Below, piece by piece: positions 1-11,887 of a stretch of 64,000 nt of DNA. A model generated the notes under the pieces. That model did no database searches and was not told the DNA's origin. It saw nothing but the letters and a program-made list of their open reading frames with translations. Within the stretch, counting starts at the first letter, position 1. Each line of letters opens with the position of its first letter. Origin of the DNA: Acanthococcus lagerstroemiae. Its lineage: Eukaryota > Arthropoda > Insecta > Hemiptera > Eriococcidae. Location: positions 4,216,001-4,280,000 of the forward strand of contig CM063106.1 of the NCBI GenBank assembly GCA_031841125.1, read 5' to 3'. The translations under genes were made by a program, and so were the position numbers.

Positions 1-50
1 CTCTGCCTCCTCTCGAAAAAGTCGCTTTGATACGTTGTTATTCGGACCCT

Positions 51-240
51 TCAATTTCATACGTATCCATTTCAGATTACGTTAAGACTCTGTAAGACTC
101 CGCTAAAACTTGTTTAAACTCTGATTATACTTTTTCAGGCTGTGTAAAAACAGTTGAAATAATTTAAACGTTATTAGGACTCATTCGGATTTCGCTAAGA
201 ATCGTTCAGGTTCTGTTGTCGGGCTTTTTTTGAAACTTAG
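51..240. repeat. Degenerate AAGACT-type minisatellite fragment
   Basis: Loose tandem units such as TTAAGACTCTGTAAGACTCC. The same family recurs at 24,240-24,770, 25,490-26,020, 36,950-38,330 and (opposite orientation) 46,230-46,960. Confidence 0.6.
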
Positions 241-2330
241 AATTAAATCGCATGTACATACGTTCCGAATTTGTGTCCAATCCCAATCCGTGTTCCGCCT
301 TCCAGATTGTGAAATTCGTCTGACGGAATGAAAACGAGAGTAGACGGCTGGAGAGCGCTGGACAAAAGGGTACGCGTGTGAATAAAGAAGGCACTTGCTG
401 AAAGCCGAAAGAAACGATCTGGGAACCCTTGACGATTACGGTAGGTCGAAATGTAGGCGCGTTTAAAAGGGGAAAAAAGATACACTGTCAGGTTAGAGGA
501 TATTCACCTCGGCTGAGAAAAGGACTAACCAACCCTTAAATGGTAGGGAGCAACAGGTGCGTGATTCCAGTCCCCGTCGCCTGCGTCGACTTTTCACGGT
601 TGGATGCTTCGACGATAAACCGTATTCACCCTCTTCGTCGCATCACTGATTTCAAGCTCATTATTTACATTTACGCGGTGCAATAACCCCATTTACGTTT
701 CGTTCACCTTAGTTCGGGTTGCTTCCCTCAACCCTGCAGCGCTGGCCGCAGTCAGTTTTACCAACGCTGCGGTCCGATTTTATATTACTCTTATCGTATA
801 CCTTATACCGGTTTTATCAACAGGTACCTACTCGCATTCTACACGGTCCACTGAAATTAGGCACGTAACCCTATTGTTTCTACTTGAATTTGAAAAAACG
901 ATTAAATCGATCGGGTAAACTATGAGGGAGAATAAACGTGACAAAAAGACGAAAAACATAAAAAAAAAAAGATAAACGAAGGAATAATAATAATTTGACT
1001 GGCGGTTTTCACCGACGTAGGGGAATGCTGGTACTGTAATAATTTCACGCTGATGTGGTGGGTGAACTTGGTGAATTTCAAGAACTGACTGTGACATTCT
1101 GAAAATTGTGTCTTGATAATTCATCGAATGAGTAATTATTAGAATTGCTACAAAACTCGATGAGCTTTCCACTTGGGCTAATTTTTAAAGCTGCTTGGAA
1201 TCCGTAACCCGTTAATGGCGAATTCATGGCTAATTTTTGATTCGTGTTTGCTCAAGAAAGTAAACACGAAGCTGCAGATAGCACGTTTCAGTTCTAGTTA
1301 TCAGCTGTTGAAAATTCATTTAAAAAAAAAAAAGCAAACTATTCTCTGGTGTACCAGTGAATCGAATTTGTTGATGACGAAGTCACCGTTCATGTTTCTC
1401 AAGCTTTTCTTCCTCTTCTGAACTGCCAATTTTGGATTCACATAAAGGGCAAAAGGCAGTGGCCGATCTTGAAATTTTCCAAGGAGGATGTTTTGAAAAT
1501 AAAACTAATTCCACCTCCGCTCACTAAAAAACCGTGTTGGATGTCATTTTAAAAAGTTTTTGAAGACAAGTTTCATAATGTGATTAAATTGTTTCAAAAT
1601 GAACATTGTACACTGTAGTGCTGCAGATTCTCAAAAACAGGAGAAAAACTCAGAACTTAAGCGGTTTTCTTTTCTTCTTCTGCCCGAAGGGGGTGTCACC
1701 CACCCCCCCTCCCATAGATCGACCACTGGCAAAAGGAACCATGGTATTGGGGCGTTTGGTTGGAAAGGGTCATGCATGAGAATATCTGGTCGTTCCTGCT
1801 CGGACCGAGGTCACATTTTGCCATGCAGATATTCCATTTTGATTGAATTTGTCAATTTTTGGTCGTTTTTATTCGGGTTGTATTTGGTGTAATTTAATGG
1901 TTTTTGGTTAGATTCGGTAGTTTTTAAACATGATTGGCTCGGCATTGGCGACTTCAGACAATTTGAACAGGTGTACACATTTTCAAACTTATGAAACCAG
2001 GCTTTCCTAAAAGTTATAAAATCCCCCCCCCCCCACCACCCAAAAAATAATAATAATAATAATTTTAACCCGGCAATTAAAAGAAAATTAAAATGATGTC
2101 GATGCACTAAGAAATTATATTTGAGAAGAATTTTGGTTTTAACAAAAGATATTTTTTTTGGCAAGGAATGTAGGTAACCTTATAATTAAAGGAACTACAA
2201 AACAGAAGAAAATTAAGAGTAGGTACTAAATGTCTAAAGTAACAATTTACGAATTAGAATTCGATTATGATTTAAGATTATAAAAGTAAATTTTTTTTTT
2301 TTTGAGAATGAACAGGTGTGCCCGGGCACA
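241..2330. other. No gene recognised; AT-rich single-copy-like DNA with simple runs
   Basis: Contains C and TAA runs near 2022-2062 and a slightly CpG-richer patch at about 545-780 with an initiator-like CAGTCAGTTTT near 755, but no donor or frame to support an exon. Confidence 0.5.
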
Positions 2331-2336
2331 CCGTCT

Positions 2337-4075
2337 GGAGTCACCAGTGTGGCTCGGGTTGTTTTTGGCTCATTTTGGTCGAATTTAGTTACTTTTCTTT
2401 CATAAATTGTTTCTGATCTATTTTGGTGTACTTCGGATTTCACTGTTCTTGTCATTTTTATTGTTGGTTGGTTCTAATCTTTGTTTTAGAATGTTTTTGA
2501 TCTATTTTGGTGTATTTTGTATTTCATTGTTTCTTGCCATTTTTATTGTTGGTTAGTTCGAATTGTGGTTTTATGTCTTCTTTGGTCAGTTGTAGAAAGT
2601 TGTAATCAATTTTGGGAAAGTGTGGCTGAACGTAGTGAAATTTTGTGATTACCGATTATTTTTCCATCACCTTGGAATGTTTCTGCTAATGTTTGGATTA
2701 AATTCTTTTGGGTGTTATCTGTGACGTTGGAACAGGAGGAGGCGTTACAAATATACATTGTACCTCTCGAAAAATTTGAAAAAAATTATTTAACAAATTA
2801 ATGGAAAGCACCCGTGAGAGATTTCAAAAACGAGATCTACAAGATTTCTCGCTTGTTAACTTAGCTTTCAAAACAAAAATCATGGGAATGATAACTTTTT
2901 CCTTGTTAACTTTAAATTTTGTCTCGACCCCGAAAAAAAACCTTTACGACACCAATGGTCTGTGGTGAGATTTGATCGTTTCTGCGTGGATTCGGTCATT
3001 GTTGATCAATTATGGTCAGATCTGAGGATTTTACTAAATATTCGGTTGAATAAAGTCTTTTTTAAGATTTGGTTGTACCTGGTAGGATTTAGTCGGTTGT
3101 AGTTCTATTACCATATTTAGCTCAGTTCATATTTTGACCCGTTTTGAAAAGATTCAGTCAAATTCGATCAGATTTGTACTGCAGGTTATTTAAGCTTTTT
3201 TTAGTCAACTTTGATGATACGTGATCGAGTTTGAGCAGATTTGGTCATTTTCTATCATATTTAGGTTGTTTGAGTTTTGCTTGGTCAATTACAACTTCAG
3301 GTCAGTATTGGTTGGTTTCAATCGTCTCACATATTTCGTGTTTTTCATATTTGCTTTAGGGAACTTTTAGTTCGTATTATTCAAGTTTAGGCTACATTTT
3401 CAAAAATGCAGTTCATATTTGATCACTTTTCATTATTTTCCTGTCATCTTTAGCCCTTTGTAGTTGAACTGGTCGTTTTTGTTAATTTTTAGTCAGAAGC
3501 GTACTATAGGAAAACAGCTCGGGTGGGGAACAGCCAATATTCTTCAACCTGGGAAACTTCTGATTTTGCGAACGAAGCAAACGAAAAAATGTTCGCGGTT
3601 TTTCTATCGATTAAAGTTAGAAAAACAGACGAAAACTTCTCGAAAAGACTCGGAATTTTTTAACAGAGGGTTACTGATTTTCCACCTGAGTCCAACTGTC
3701 AAATCTTTGTAAAGGAAGACTCCCCATCCTCGCCTCTTCGGTACGCTTCTGTGTTTGGATTATACTGTTTTTGGCCTTTTTTGCCCATGTACGGTTAGGT
3801 TTTGGTAGAATTTAATTGGATTAAGTCATTTTTGTCAAATTTGGTCTATGCGATGTTCTTTAGTCGAATTGATTTTTCCCCGAATTAACCCTGAACCCGA
3901 GCCCTGGAATCCGCCCTTTCGAGCGTTACCTCAGAGATGTCGGGGAGGCTGTTAAGGCTGTCTTAGCCCTCTTCTCATCTTGCCGAATGGATTTGGTCGT
4001 TTTTGTCATGTTTGATTGCATATGGTGTTTTTTGGTCATATTAGAACAAATTTTGGTGTGAATTTTTAGTCACGT
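2337..4075. repeat. Degenerate TTTGGTC-type minisatellite
   Basis: About 1.7 kb built of diverged units of roughly 20-30 bp around the theme TTTGGTCATTTTTGGTC, visible throughout (for example 2370-2460, 3230-3310 and 3990-4075). It is interrupted by a SINE insertion at 3876-3984. Confidence 0.65.
3876..3984 (-). mobile_element. 5'-truncated tRNA-derived SINE copy (minus orientation)
   Basis: The reverse complement matches 32,638-32,736 over about 100 bp at high identity (shared blocks GAGGTAACGCTCGAAAGG versus GAAGTAATGCTCGAAAGG and GGGCTCGGGTT). It is flanked by a 9/10 direct repeat GAATTGATTT (3866-3875) and GAATGGATTT (3985-3994). The tRNA-like head is missing, as in aborted target-primed reverse transcription. 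Confidence 0.85.
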
Positions 4076-4089
4076 TTGTCCGGAGTCAG

Positions 4090-6703
4090 ATTTACGTGAG
4101 TCATCTAAAGGATCACGATCTTAGGGTACTCGACTGGGAAAGCACCCTGGGAAATAAGAAATACAAGGAAGGAACGTGATAAAGAAACCGTATGATTTCT
4201 CCGAAAACTTGAAATTTTTCGAAGAGTGATTTGAACGTTCTTAATGATTAGCCCCGAGGCGCATTTCAACTATAAAGCTCACTTTTCAGTCCATGATTGA
4301 AGAACTCCCCCCCCCCCCCAGTTAATGACAGGATTGATAAAGAGTTTCACTCGTTCCCCTCGCCAGTACAGTTGCGTGTGCTTTTGTCAATTAGTATACC
4401 TCCCCTTATCGTCAAACATTTCCGGCTACATTATGCTGAAAATACGACGAGTAAATTTCATTGGACTTTTATTGCAACGACTTCTGTATACGTCGACTAG
4501 TTGCTGCTTCTACTTACTCGGATATCCCCAAAGTATAATATTCTAACCCTGATAAAAACTACATATAGCCCCTATTCCTTACTCTTTGTAGCGTTTTTTT
4601 TTTTAACTGCTTGCGCTCGAGGAATGACGAACTGTTCGACTGTTTATGTCATAGCGATGATAAATAACTCTTAATCAGACGAAAGATAAAACCATTAATA
4701 AAACCGCCCTCTTTGAAACGGCCTTCTGGATACGGTGTGTCAACTCCTACGACAGAATAAATCGTGGAAGGCACGAACATGGCTGCAGTGCTGAGAAATA
4801 CCCTGCCTAGAAAATTGAAAAAAGTAGAATGGTCTGAGTTGGTATTGAGAGACAAATGATGTTGGAAACTACGAATACTGAATGACTCGATGTGGGTGTG
4901 CAATAAAAGTTTCAAATACGAAGCAGCTCTATTAACAAAATTTGGGCGAGTCTCGCGATTCTTTCTCATTCGCTACGTTCTAATTCCCAGATGGTTTCAA
5001 ATATTCGTACTGATACAATTTCTCGTCGCTAAATGTGGCTATCAAAATAAGTTCAGAAGAATTTGAGTAACAGTGGTAAATGTGAGACCCAACTGGTATC
5101 CAAGTAAGAATTCCTGGGTGGAGAAACCGATAGATAAGTGTTTTCAGCCTGTAGGGCAGGGACCCGAACAACCTCCTCGAATACGCCACTGCATATAAGA
5201 ATTTTCCATATACCGTGTAATTTATGCCTACAAGCTCGGGCTTACGTACTGTTTACTAAAACTGATTTGCTGAATGACCTTTCTTCTGTATTAATCTTTA
5301 TTTTTGTTTTATGTTTTTCTAGTAATAGGCCGACGAGCTATCCTCTATGGTGCTAAGAAAACGGAATCGTCCAATATCTTTAGATTTGCAGGCAGAGAAA
5401 AGCTGCGTATCAAGTGAGTTGAAGAAAACAAAATCCAGCACTTATATATTTCAGCCTCTTTCTGTAGCGTAAATAGGAAATGGGGGAAGGGAGGTCAGGG
5501 AATTGTTTGAAATTCTGTATCGATCAGAAAAAAGTCTTCCTTCTGACTCGGGGGAGGTGGTCCCAATATCTCCTGTGATTTACGCCATTCGATTCGTGAG
5601 GAATTTGGGCCCAATTCAGGTAAAATATTGAACATATCGTTATTATAACAGAAAAACGTTGTATGCCTACCTTTGCTTTTGGAGTTAGAGGAACTCTTCT
5701 GATATCTACAGATAGCTTGTTCCAAATCTCCCCCGCCTCCTGTCGTGAGTCTAGTTAAAGAGAGATGCACCCCGAGAATAAAGTGAAAACTATTAAGATA
5801 ATTCTCGCCAAACTACGTCATGAAACGGAGTTGTCCGAGTACCCCCAAATGGCTAATTATTTGAAAATATTATCGCATGGGTGACAGTTTCGGAAATTAT
5901 ACTCGCGAAATTGTGAAAAAAAAAAGTTTCTCGAGAATTTGTGAAAGCCATTAAGATAACTCGCAGCAGTAATCGTTTTGGAAAACTGGAAAAGGTTACC
6001 AGAATTAGCAAATTGCTAATTAGCTTAAAGAAAACACAATATTTGTTCAGTGCTGATTCGGTGATTAGATAAACCCTTTTGTATGTTTCGACCAATATAC
6101 CAAGGCAGCACGAAAATTCCATAGCAGATTGACTATACCGAACGTATGTTTCTGGAAAATGCACACGTACAAAGCTGGATTTTGAGAGGGGGTGCCCAGT
6201 CCGATGGGCTTCGGCGTCATTTTTTTATAGAACCAGCGCAGAAAATGACGTCGCCTGCGCGGCTCTAAAAAGATTCAATTTTTCGACTATCAAAGCTTTC
6301 GTTTTGCCTTTCGACTCAGAAAGTGGGGAAATAGTGGCAATTATTCTGAGTCCTGAGACCACTAAATCCTAAATACAACCTTGTATTTGTCTAAGAAAAG
6401 GCCGAGACTGGATATTGAAACAGTGGTGTCGATTATATATAGAATATGTTGCATGACATATGTTGTTTGAATTAGAGTTTATTGGGTGTTAGACTGTACA
6501 CGCAAATGTATTCTCGAATTTCGTCTATTGTACCTACACTCTTGAGTTGGTTATAGTTCATTCTGAACTTGGAAGTATGATAGATTTTCATCATGACTTA
6601 CGAGCCCTATAGAGAAATTTGTGTTTCATCGACCCATCTCCTACCAAAAGCATTGAGGTTTGTAGTAGTACAGCACTGTGCGTTCGATAATTTGGACATG
6701 TAT
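4090..6703. other. No gene recognised
   Basis: Short unrelated open frames only; a C run at about 4309-4319. No splice-linked coding pattern or repeat structure was recognised. Confidence 0.5.
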
Positions 6704-6952
6704 GTGAGCTGACAGGAAGAAAGGGACCTCAGCGTAAAAATGTAAATTTTACAGCAGAGCGGATAAACAAAATTGATAACGTTTTCACGTTACGGAAACA
6801 CTCAACTTCGAAGACTTACAGCCGTCTGGGAAAATTTTTTAGAATTTTTTCGACAACACCACGCGAAAGAGCGGCCAAAAATTAGTCAATAACAGTTCTT
6901 ATCACAAAAATGGTTTTTTTGCGCTGAGGTCCCTTTCTTCCTGTCAACTCAC
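6704..6952. mobile_element. MITE with ~40-bp terminal inverted repeats
   Basis: The left end GTGAGCTGACAGGAAGAAAG and the right end read on the minus strand GTGAGTTGACAGGAAGAAAG match and continue through GGACCTCAGCG. The AT-rich core has no frame. A clear target duplication was not identified. Confidence 0.8.
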
Positions 6953-9900
6953 TGTCTTTTGTTTATTAAAACGCGTATTTCTTTAATGAGCGCGTTTAGG
7001 GCTTAAATTGATGCAAAATATTATCGTATATACTCTGGTATCTCGGTTACTTCCTGGATGCTTGATAATCGGATCACAGGTTCGCAGCCCGCTATTCCTG
7101 ATAGCGATAGCGATAACCGATTTAACTGAGGCAGTTCAGCTGATTTCGATAGCTAGATTCGGCTCGTGGAGTATGTAAATAATTGGATAAAAAATGTCAG
7201 CTTCTTTTGTACTTGTAACATTCTTGGTTCGTGGCGATATTTAGAGGGCTAGGTCGATCAACTGTAACCGAATCGTGGCTCAAACCTGCTTAAAATATTA
7301 GAAATACGTGTTAAGTTGCCGAAAGAAAGCGACAGAAATTCAAGTAAGAGGCGAAGTTTTGCTTAGAGTACACAGAGTCGTGACGAAGCAACTTTATCGA
7401 GGGAGCGAGATGAAAATTATCAACTGTTGAAGTGAAAAAATCAAAAATTTCCCTACTGTTGTGCAAAGAAAAAGCTACCGCGAAGCGCCTAAAATTGCCA
7501 AACTGCTAAATGTGGAAGATGATAGGAGAAGGGGGAGGGGACAAGCCGCCTAATTTTCAAAAATTTATACTTCCAATTTTAAAACGCAATAGGGAGTTAC
7601 AAAACAGACATCTTATCGAATAATGACGTCCATACTGCATTTTATTTCTTGTATCTAGTCGTGAGTACTCTATCAGACTTCCAAATTTTTTATAAATGTG
7701 ACATTTTTGAAAAAAAAATCGAGGGTTTAGTAGAGGGTTGAAGGCTTGATATAAAAGTAAAGTGAAAATGGAAGTTTACAAATTGATACAACTTTTGTCT
7801 GTATCACCATTATGTATCAAATTTGAATTTGGAATTTTTCAGTTACTGGAGAAGAATGTAACATTTTGAAAAAAGTGAAGTTATGGCTAAGGGCACAAAA
7901 CTTGATGTATTTAAAAAAAAAAAATTGGAATGAAACATGGATGTTCAGGTCAATTACCCGCATTTTCTTCTCCATTGCGTTTTCATAATCAAAAGTTTTT
8001 GAATCGACGTATCTAAAAATGGCTCGCTCTGGTATACATTGTAGAGGATGCTCTGGAATATGGTGCTCAAAACACGTTTGTTTTAGGTCCCTTTCCTAGG
8101 ACATAGCCAAATCTATAATTATAGTTACACGGTTATGTCATTGGCTATTTACTAACCAAAATTAGACCGCCAATATCTAATGTTGTATGAGTTTTTCGCA
8201 CCCGTGTACTACCACTCTTGGACAGACTCATAGCGTGACCATTTCTCCGGGGGAGCGACCATTTTTGCTAAGGTAGCAATCACTTTTTCAGGAGAGGTAA
8301 TTTAGGACAAAAGTGTAATTCCAAAAACCAAAAAAGCATCAAGAAAAAAAGTTTTAGCTTTTCTGCGGGGGGGGGGGGGGGGGTTGTTGCTGAGTACGTC
8401 TCCACTTTACGTTTTATTCGTAAAAAGGCCTTTGCCAATGTAGATTGGCAGCACTACAAGTTTTTGTATTAGTTTTCTTCGTATGTTTCTAAAAGTTTAT
8501 GTATTCAAGTTAGCTTCTTATGCTTTCTAGTTAGTATAATTTGTAAGTTTCAATATATTTGGTGCTTTTTCAATTTTTCGGAGTTTCAAAAGCCTTTCGA
8601 TAAGTTCCTGATCACTGGTAAAGCCAACGAATTTTTTTCATTTATTTAGACACGGATAAGGGACCGTGTACTTAAGGATGAATGGCCGTTATTTTCGACC
8701 ATCGAAATTTCCTCGAGTTCCCTTTTTGAATCAGCTCCAATAAAATAAAAATTTTTAAATGCAAAGAGTTTCAGATTGGTTGAATCAGAAGAACCAATAC
8801 CACAAGCCCTTCTCCTTCTCATGGGAAAATTGCATGTTTTTTTTTCCGAGCAAAAAATTGTTTTTATTTCACAATATGGGTTGATAGTAGGAATGCTACA
8901 CGTCCAGTATTGTACCGGACTGTCCAGTATTTCGTCGACTTGTCCGGTGAGAATTAAAGACCCTTACCGGATAGTAAAAATGTCCGTTATTTTCAAAAAT
9001 TCGTAAAAAGCAAAAAAAAAAGTATTTAAAATTACTGCCTTGAAGTACTTTTTTGGTGTTTTTATAAGTGTCCCCCGTTTATTTTTCTGCATTTTTGTAG
9101 GTTCTTCTATGTTTGTGTATTATACATTTTTTAAATAAAAAGTACCTAAATAGAAATTTTTTTTTTGCTTGTTGCGAATGTTTACGTTATTCCCTAGAAT
9201 TCAGATGTAGCAACCTTAGTTGATAGGTCCACAAGGTGAAAACAGGAATTCGAGATGCGAGTCAGTTTAACGGGTTTTGAAGTCACTGAATTCGATTTTT
9301 GAGGTAATTTTTCGATTCGATCTTCTAGGGTGTCACCAAAGGGGGCTGAGACCAAATAATGGTATTTTTTGCGATGATAATCGATTTATAAGTTCTCAAG
9401 GTTACTAAACTTGATTATAGAGCTTATTTTTATATTTATTCCCCTGTCTTATCCTTACCAGAACAAATCAAATACGCTCGTAAAAATTTACTATTATTTG
9501 ATCTTCATCGTTGGACCCAGTATGGTGGCACCTCAATGGGGTTAGATTAGAAAAAAGCTACAAAATCAATGTCAGCGATCTCGAAACCGTGTACCTGAAT
9601 ACCATCACGAGAAAACCATCATTAATTGCTCTCAGCACCTTGTGTGATAACATACTAGGGGATCGGATCGGGAATGATTCCTGAAAATTAGATTCAGTAA
9701 TTTCGGAAACCCGTAGGTTGACTCGTTAATTTGTATTTTTTAAACCCCCTCCCCCTTTCAAGCCATCCCTGGACAGGTCACCCCAAATTGTGGGTCATTC
9801 TATTATATATAGAGTCACCGTTAAATGGCTCGTCGAAAACTTGAAGTACGAATTTTTTAGGTATTTAGGGGCCGAAAGAAACAATTTTCCTTCGAAAAGA

Positions 9901-11762
9901 TCAAAATTCCACCTATTTTCTCCATAAAAATGAGACTATGTTTGTGGCAAAGGTTCCCCCGATTCGATCGATCTGAAACTTGGCAGCATTTTCATTCTAA
10001 CTTTATCATTCAGGGTCGCGTGGTAACTCACTTTGTTCAGTAACTTTTTTTTTTTTTTTTGACAATTATAGTGGACGCGAGAAAAATTGAAAAAAAGTTT
10101 CGTGCCGAATCCTCATTGTAACACGTGGATTCTACCAGACCGGGCCCCGTTCGTTTGAATAATGAAGAAAAAAATAATAATTGGTTCCTAATCATTACGC
10201 CAGACGAAAGAATATACTGCGAAGCTTAACGAGAGAGTGAGAGAGAGACAGACAGAACGATTAAGGAATAAAGTTCAACGATAGGCCTGACTAGTCTTTT
10301 TTTAAATGCATCAATTTACGCCGAGTGAATTCGAAATAACCTTTTAGCACTCGCTAGATAATTTTGTAACATGGTAACCCTGATAGGTTACGTAAAATTT
10401 GTTTCCTTTTTCGCTACGTTGCCAATATTCTTTCCCTCATTATTTGAAAGACATTAAAAATAAACTTTTACGGACGTCACCCTAAACAGGCCTCCCCTAC
10501 GGTGAAGCAGAGCAGCCCGCACTATCAGCAAAATAAGTATACAGAACGTAGTCGCTGTAGTGGTGCGAACATAACCGAGCGAACGTGTATACCAGTAGCC
10601 GATAAACTGGGTGGGGTAGGTACAGCCACGTCCAAACACTATCAACAATTTTAGGGGCGGGGGGCTGCACTCTCGACGACTTACAAAGCCTCGAGAACAC
10701 GTACACTGATACACGCACACATCGAACTTGGGCCTTGAACCTTCATTTCGTCATCGTGTTATTATGTACGGGCGTGTGTATGTGTGCGGTTTTTAATATA
10801 CGAACTTAATACTTGTTGCTAGTTTTTTGTTTTAGCTTCCTATCGCCGATTGTTCGTTCTTTTTCTCTTTTTTTTTTTCCTTCTCTTTTTCTTTGCCTCT
10901 CGCGCACTCTTTCTCTCTGGCTTTCGTCTTTTTTCCGAAAAAAAAGCAAATCCATTCGGGTTTTTAGCTGAAAATGGTCCGACAAGTACCAACTTGAAAC
11001 TGATGCAGTGTTCGAAACCTGTCTGTGTAGTCGGCTGGCGAGAATCTCGTTCTGAGAAGCGTAGGGGAATTTTATGGCTATAGAAATAGGAGAAGGCGAT
11101 TTGAAGCGCTTCGAGAAATTGTTCAATTTTGACGTTTTTTTAATTTATTTTATGGAAGGTGGAAAAGGTCATTTTTATTGAATTGCGTTGGGACGAATAG
11201 CACGTGTTGACGAATTAATAAAGTTTTGTGCCGGGGGCATTCGAGTGGTTTGGGCTGGAAATACGATTTTTCTTGTTTTTTCTGGTTTTCATGCATCGGC
11301 TTTTGCCAACCTCTCTCGTGGCAAAATGGATTGAAGGGATACTCGCACATCTGCTCTCGTAATTATGTACGGCTATCTTCGTACCTACCATTTCCCACGT
11401 TTGAATAGAATTTTAATTTGTAACTTCTTTGAGGTATCGTCTTCTAATGCTAAAACTTTCAGCTTTCGGTTGACATCGTTAAAATTTCTTCGGTGAAAGG
11501 AAGGCGTGTTCGACATTCCAAACTGCACCCGAAACGGCGTGCTTCGTGGAGGTAATTCCCGCTAAATAAATCTGGCTGAGGGTGAAACAGGAGTACAGGG
11601 AAAACCCCGATTATACGAAGTGAGACCAGGCTTTATTCGGTTAGTCAAAAGTTCGAGTGATCCAATTAAAAAAAAAAGAGAAAAAATGGGAATTATACTA
11701 CAACAAGAATATTTAATTTTGATTGCAAAGTGGGAACATACGTTTCCATTTAGAATTGGAAG
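6953..11762. other. No gene recognised; homopolymer runs
   Basis: Contains a long G run at about 8366-8383, T runs near 10045-10060 and a pyrimidine-rich tract at 10855-10930. Short open frames lack family features. Confidence 0.5.
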
Positions 11763-11887
11763 GTTGCATGCAGGAAGTTGTGAAGTTGATTTTTTTTTAG
11801 TGGCAGACTATGTTAATCAACCTCATGATCTTACTTAGCTTAGTCTGTCGCTTCAAAAAATCGACTTCACGACTTGTTACATGCAAC
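11763..11887. mobile_element. Small foldback MITE-like inverted repeat
   Basis: The left arm starts GTTGCATGCAGGAAGTTGTG and the reverse of the right arm starts GTTGCATGTAACAAGTCGTG. Both continue with GAAGTYGATTTTTT and a CAGACTA block, giving arms of about 45 bp around a ~30-bp loop. Confidence 0.7.

Noticed and set aside
8366..8383. Long G run as a G-quadruplex or regulatory element
   Set aside because: Similar G/C homopolymers occur at several places, some inside MITEs; could be element debris or sequencing-sensitive tracts, with nothing specific to support a function.
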